Positions 61,192 to 64,000 of a stretch of DNA of 64,000 nt are shown piece by piece. The position numbers and the translations under genes are program-made. Source of the DNA: Mycoplasmopsis caviae (lineage in GTDB: Bacteria > Bacillota_I > Bacilli_A > Mycoplasmatales > Metamycoplasmataceae). The DNA lies in the NCBI RefSeq assembly GCF_024498215.1, contig NZ_CP101806.1, positions 806,001 to 870,000 on the forward strand. The letters are read 5' to 3'. Within the stretch, counting starts at the first letter, position 1, and every line of letters starts with the position of its first letter. Under the pieces are notes generated by a model. It did no database searches and was not told where the DNA came from. It was given only the letters and a program-made list of their open reading frames with translations.

Positions 61192-61680
61192 TTAGCCATG
61201 TGTTATAATACCCTCAATTTCATCGACTTTTCCCATCAGAGGAAGCCTTTTAATATTTAATTTTTCAATTAAATCAAGGTATTCAATTGGTTCATCAGTT
61301 CTCATAAAATACTCTGTATCATTCTCATAATCTTTAAAAGTTATTAGTTCAACTTCTCTAATACTGTTGAGTATTTTTTCGGTAGTAAATTTGTGATCAT
61401 CTTCAACTATTGAGTCAATAGTGAATTCTAGAAATCATTGGAGTACAAGAACTAAATAACAAATAAGAAAATGCCCTTCAATTGTCTTCATTTTTTACAA
61501 ATTTTGTATCTTTACGATCTCTAATAAAGTAGTTTTCAGTTATTTTATCATATAAATCTAAGTCAAGTATTTCAGGAGCAATTTTGCCTTTTGCTCTAAT
61601 TTTTTCTGCCATTATAAAGTTAAAACCATTGTCAATTATTGCTTGTCAAAAAAACTTATTCTTGTTTATACGAAGAATAA
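61192..61680 (-). pseudogene. C-terminal remnant of an IS1634/IS4-like transposase
   Basis: Two overlapping frames give one broken protein: NKNKFFWQAIIDNGFNFIMAEKIRAKG..., then, after a frameshift near 61480, TIEGHFLICYLVLVLQWFLE followed by FTTEKILNSIREVELI and an end GIITHG at 61192. The EGHFLICYL helix and the following FTTEKIL motif are typical of the C-terminal end of mycoplasma IS1634-type transposases. Start and catalytic core are missing. Confidence 0.65.
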
Positions 61681-61681
61681 G
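61655..61681 (-). terminator. glf terminator
   Basis: A perfect 9-bp stem CTTATTCTT / AAGAATAAG, then seven T on the minus strand, 10 nt past the glf stop. Confidence 0.85.
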
Positions 61682-61690
61682 TCTAAAAAT

Positions 61691-62872
61691 TTATTTATTT
61701 TCTTTTAATGATTTTGCAAAATCAATTGCTTTTCTAACGGCTTGATCCATATTTATGTATTCATATTTTGCAAGACGTCCAAGTTGATATAAGTTAGATA
61801 AACTTTTTGCTTTTTCTACATATTTATTGTATTGTTCTCTGGATATTTCATTTGGAATTGGATAATATCTTTCTGAAAATAATTTATAATTTTCATTAAA
61901 TTCACCTGGAAATTCTTTTGAAATAATTGTGTTTTTTTCATTAGAAACTTCTGGGTAAAAGTTTTTATATTCACTAATTCTTGTCATTTTTGGATCTTCA
62001 GGATAATTAACTACTGCCGTTTCCTGAAAATGAGCTTTTTTTAATTCTTCGAATTTAATATTTAAAGATCTATAAGGCAATTTTCCAAATTCGAAATTAA
62101 AAATTTCGTCAATTGGAGCACAGTTAATTATTGGATTCACTATTTGTTGATTGTCAATTAAAATTTGGTTATTTTTAATTTTTAAATGATCTTTAATGTT
62201 GCAATTTAAAACAATATCAACATTATTTCCATCTAACATTTTTTCAACCATTTTTGTATAGCCTTCAACTGGCAATCCTTCATATTTATCAGTAAAATAA
62301 GTGTTTCTTTTGCTCATATAAATAGGAACTCTAGCAAATACAGACACATCAAGTTCTTCAACTTTTTTATTTCACATTTTAACTGTATAGCTTACAAATA
62401 CTCTTTTGTATAATTCTTGAAAAATATGTTGAAATTTATCAATTTTTGATAATTCCAATATTGTGATTTTTTCTTGATTTGGAAACTTTTCTTTTAAATA
62501 ACTAATAAATTCTTCTGCTTCATTTGGAAACAAAATATTTATTGAGTCAATATTTATTGGCAATGGAATTAGTTTATCGCCTAATTTTGCTTGCACAACA
62601 TTTTTATATGAATTAAATTTTGTATATTTTTTCAAAAATTCAAATACTTCTGAATCATTTGTGTGAAAAATATGTGGACCATATTTTTGCACTCATATTT
62701 GATTTTTGTTGTAATCAAAAATATTACCTGCTATATTTTCTCTTTTTTCTATAATTAATATTTTTTTTGATTTAGGTAAATTGGCAACAACTGTTGCTGT
62801 GCTTAATCCACATCCAATAAAAATATAATCATAATTGTTCAATAATTTTGGCATATTTTTTAAAATCTTCAT
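61691..62872 (-). CDS. glf: UDP-galactopyranose mutase
   Basis: 393 aa from ATG 62872; an alternative ATG lies six codons later, and neither has a good SD. FAD-binding FIGCGLSTATVV (GxGxxS), IEKRENIAGN, the family signature KYGPHIFHTND, RVPIYMSKR, the NCAPIDEIFNFEFGKLPYRSL block and the C-terminal GRLAKYEYINMDQAV. It converts UDP-galactopyranose to UDP-galactofuranose, the donor for galactofuranose polymers such as the galactan of M. mycoides. The gene ahead of it is a GT2 glycosyltransferase, so the pair probably makes a surface glycan. Confidence 0.96.
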
Positions 62873-62917
62873 TTGTGCCTACCGTTTTTTGCGTATATTT
62901 AATTAATAATTTTTTAA

Positions 62918-62923
62918 ATTATA
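62918..62923 (-). promoter_or_regulatory. -10 box of glf
   Basis: TATAAT on the minus strand, 45 nt before the glf ATG, between the GT2 terminator and glf. Confidence 0.4.
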
Positions 62924-62971
62924 TATGATTTTATTTTTTATAAACATATTATGTTTAAAGAAGTGCAAAAT

Positions 62972-63003
62972 AAAATGAGACTTATCGCAAATCTCATTTT
63001 TTT
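62972..63003 (-). terminator. Terminator of the glycosyltransferase gene
   Basis: AAAATGAGA / TCTCATTTT stem, 9 bp, with A/T flanks, 12 nt past the stop. Confidence 0.75.
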
Positions 63004-63014
63004 AGTCTAAAAAA

Positions 63015-64000
63015 TTAAATCATTGTTTTTGTCGATCTTTCTTTTTTAGTGTTAACAAATTTCATATTAATATTTTTTTGTGCATAAATTGAAATTGGAA
63101 CATTTAGGAATAAGAAAATAGGATATCCAAAAAGTGCTTTGAATTTGCTTCAGCCACTAATCCTTTTCATCTTCTTACATTGTCTTATAATGACTGCCAG
63201 ACCCATAAATCAGGCTGATAAGTAATATCAAACAAACATAAGCGGTAATGATAAAACACCTAAGAATTTTCAAAAGTCTACTTGACCAAATCCTAATAAG
63301 ACTCCATTTAATACTGTTAGAGTCGTGTTAAATATAAATAAAACAACGAATCAAATTCAAGCAGGTGATAGCATTGCTATGTAATCTAAATAATTCAATT
63401 TCTTTTGAGGCGCTTCAAATTTAAAGAATAAGTTTTTAAATATTTTTCCTCAAATGGTGTGTCCTAATTTAAGGTTTCCAACAGTTCATCTTGTTCTTTG
63501 TTTTCAAGAAACAGACATTTTTGTTGGTTGTAAATCGTAGAATCTGGCACCATCTACATAAATACCTTTATAGTTATTACTTAAAGCATCAAATGAGAAT
63601 TCAGTATCGTGAACCATTGATTTATATTTTCCTCAATAGTCGTTCTTTTCTAAAATTTCTCAACGAACCATAAAACCTGTTCCACCAACCATGTGTGGAT
63701 TTTTGAATACACTTCTTACTGTTGCAATTTGAGAAACTAAACGATAGAATTCAATTGAGTATGAAGATGAAATTCAGTTGTCTTCAAAGTTTTGTGTATC
63801 TCTAAATGATGTGAAATAATCATATTTTTTAGGATGATTAAATGCATCATTCATTTTTGATAATCATTCTTTTTCAACAATGTTATCAGCATCAAATCAT
63901 GAGAATGAATCGAATGTTCCAAATTCATCTTTAATTTTTAATAAAGTTTCATGAATCGCAAAGTTAGGTCCAATTAATTCTTTATTAAATCTTTCATAAA
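63015..64000 (-). CDS. GT2 family membrane glycosyltransferase (N-terminus beyond window)
   Basis: About 328 C-terminal residues; the start is outside. Catalytic motifs of processive family 2 enzymes: FDADN (DxD), MVGGTGFMVRWE, MVHDTEFS (the ED acceptor motif) and KQRTRWTVGN (QxxRW). Then about four transmembrane helices (YIAMLSPAWIWFVVLFIFN, VLSLPLMFVWYYLSAWFMGLAVII, LFGYPIFLFLNVPISIY), a layout like hyaluronan, cellulose or galactan synthases. It likely polymerises a surface polysaccharide using a nucleotide sugar, perhaps UDP-galactofuranose from Glf. Ends KKERSTKTMI. Confidence 0.9.

Overview
The window comes from a wall-less Mollicutes genome, Mycoplasma in the broad sense. DNA is very AT-rich, almost every long gene is continuous only if TGA is read as tryptophan (code 4), and the gene set is typical of mycoplasmas: large lipoproteins, an Opp peptide importer headed by a P100-type OppA, a minimal rpsF-ssb-rpsR operon and IS remnants. 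I do not assign a species; the opp locus resembles the M. hominis/Metamycoplasma side. All coordinates below join fragments that a standard-code translation would split at TGA.

Layout. 1-3400 (+): a translation or chaperone operon with two trigger-factor-like paralogs flanking an ABC-F ATPase. 3397-5220 (-): tsaC, then rpsR, ssb and rpsF with a structured leader. 5270-7490: a decayed IS1202-group element with a 26-bp target duplication and a hairpin-rich tail. 7733-11033: topA (+), a YneF-like protein and an M42 peptidase (-). 11043-16418 (-): a 1791-aa SGNH hydrolase-like surface protein. 16587-24669 (-): rpoB-rpoC. 24969-29906 (-): uvrA and uvrB. 30025-34236: an EndA-type nuclease (-) diverging from a repeat-containing lipoprotein (+). 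34403-42735: DUF2188, YitT, secA, a Pro/Gln-rich repeat membrane protein, a HAD phosphatase and gpmI. 42948-45500: an AAA ATPase diverging from an orphan adenine methyltransferase. 45545-47478: pepA and a small membrane protein. 47528-56829 (-): oppABCDF behind what looks like a complete lysine riboswitch with a transcription terminator. 57001-61190: an aquaporin-family channel, D-lactate dehydrogenase, and a PTS IIBA gene with a 546-bp perfect partial duplication. 61192-64000 (-): an IS1634-like transposase remnant, UDP-galactopyranose mutase and a GT2 glycosyltransferase, suggesting a galactofuranose-containing glycan.

Working together: peptides enter through OppABCDF, are cut by PepA and the M42 peptidase, and lysine released inside would be sensed by the opp leader RNA. 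GpmI, D-LDH, the aquaporin and PTS IIBA belong to sugar or glycerol use and fermentation. The nuclease, the SGNH protein, the lipoprotein and OppA form the secreted or surface set.

Most notable: the lysine riboswitch on opp; an ABC-F protein with only one competent ATP site; a family of 3' hairpins sharing an invariant TGTTTTATAG core with covarying arms; the trigger-factor/ABC-F/trigger-factor operon; tandem dyads between the AAA ATPase and the methyltransferase; and many apparently leaderless genes. No tRNA, rRNA or CRISPR array was seen.
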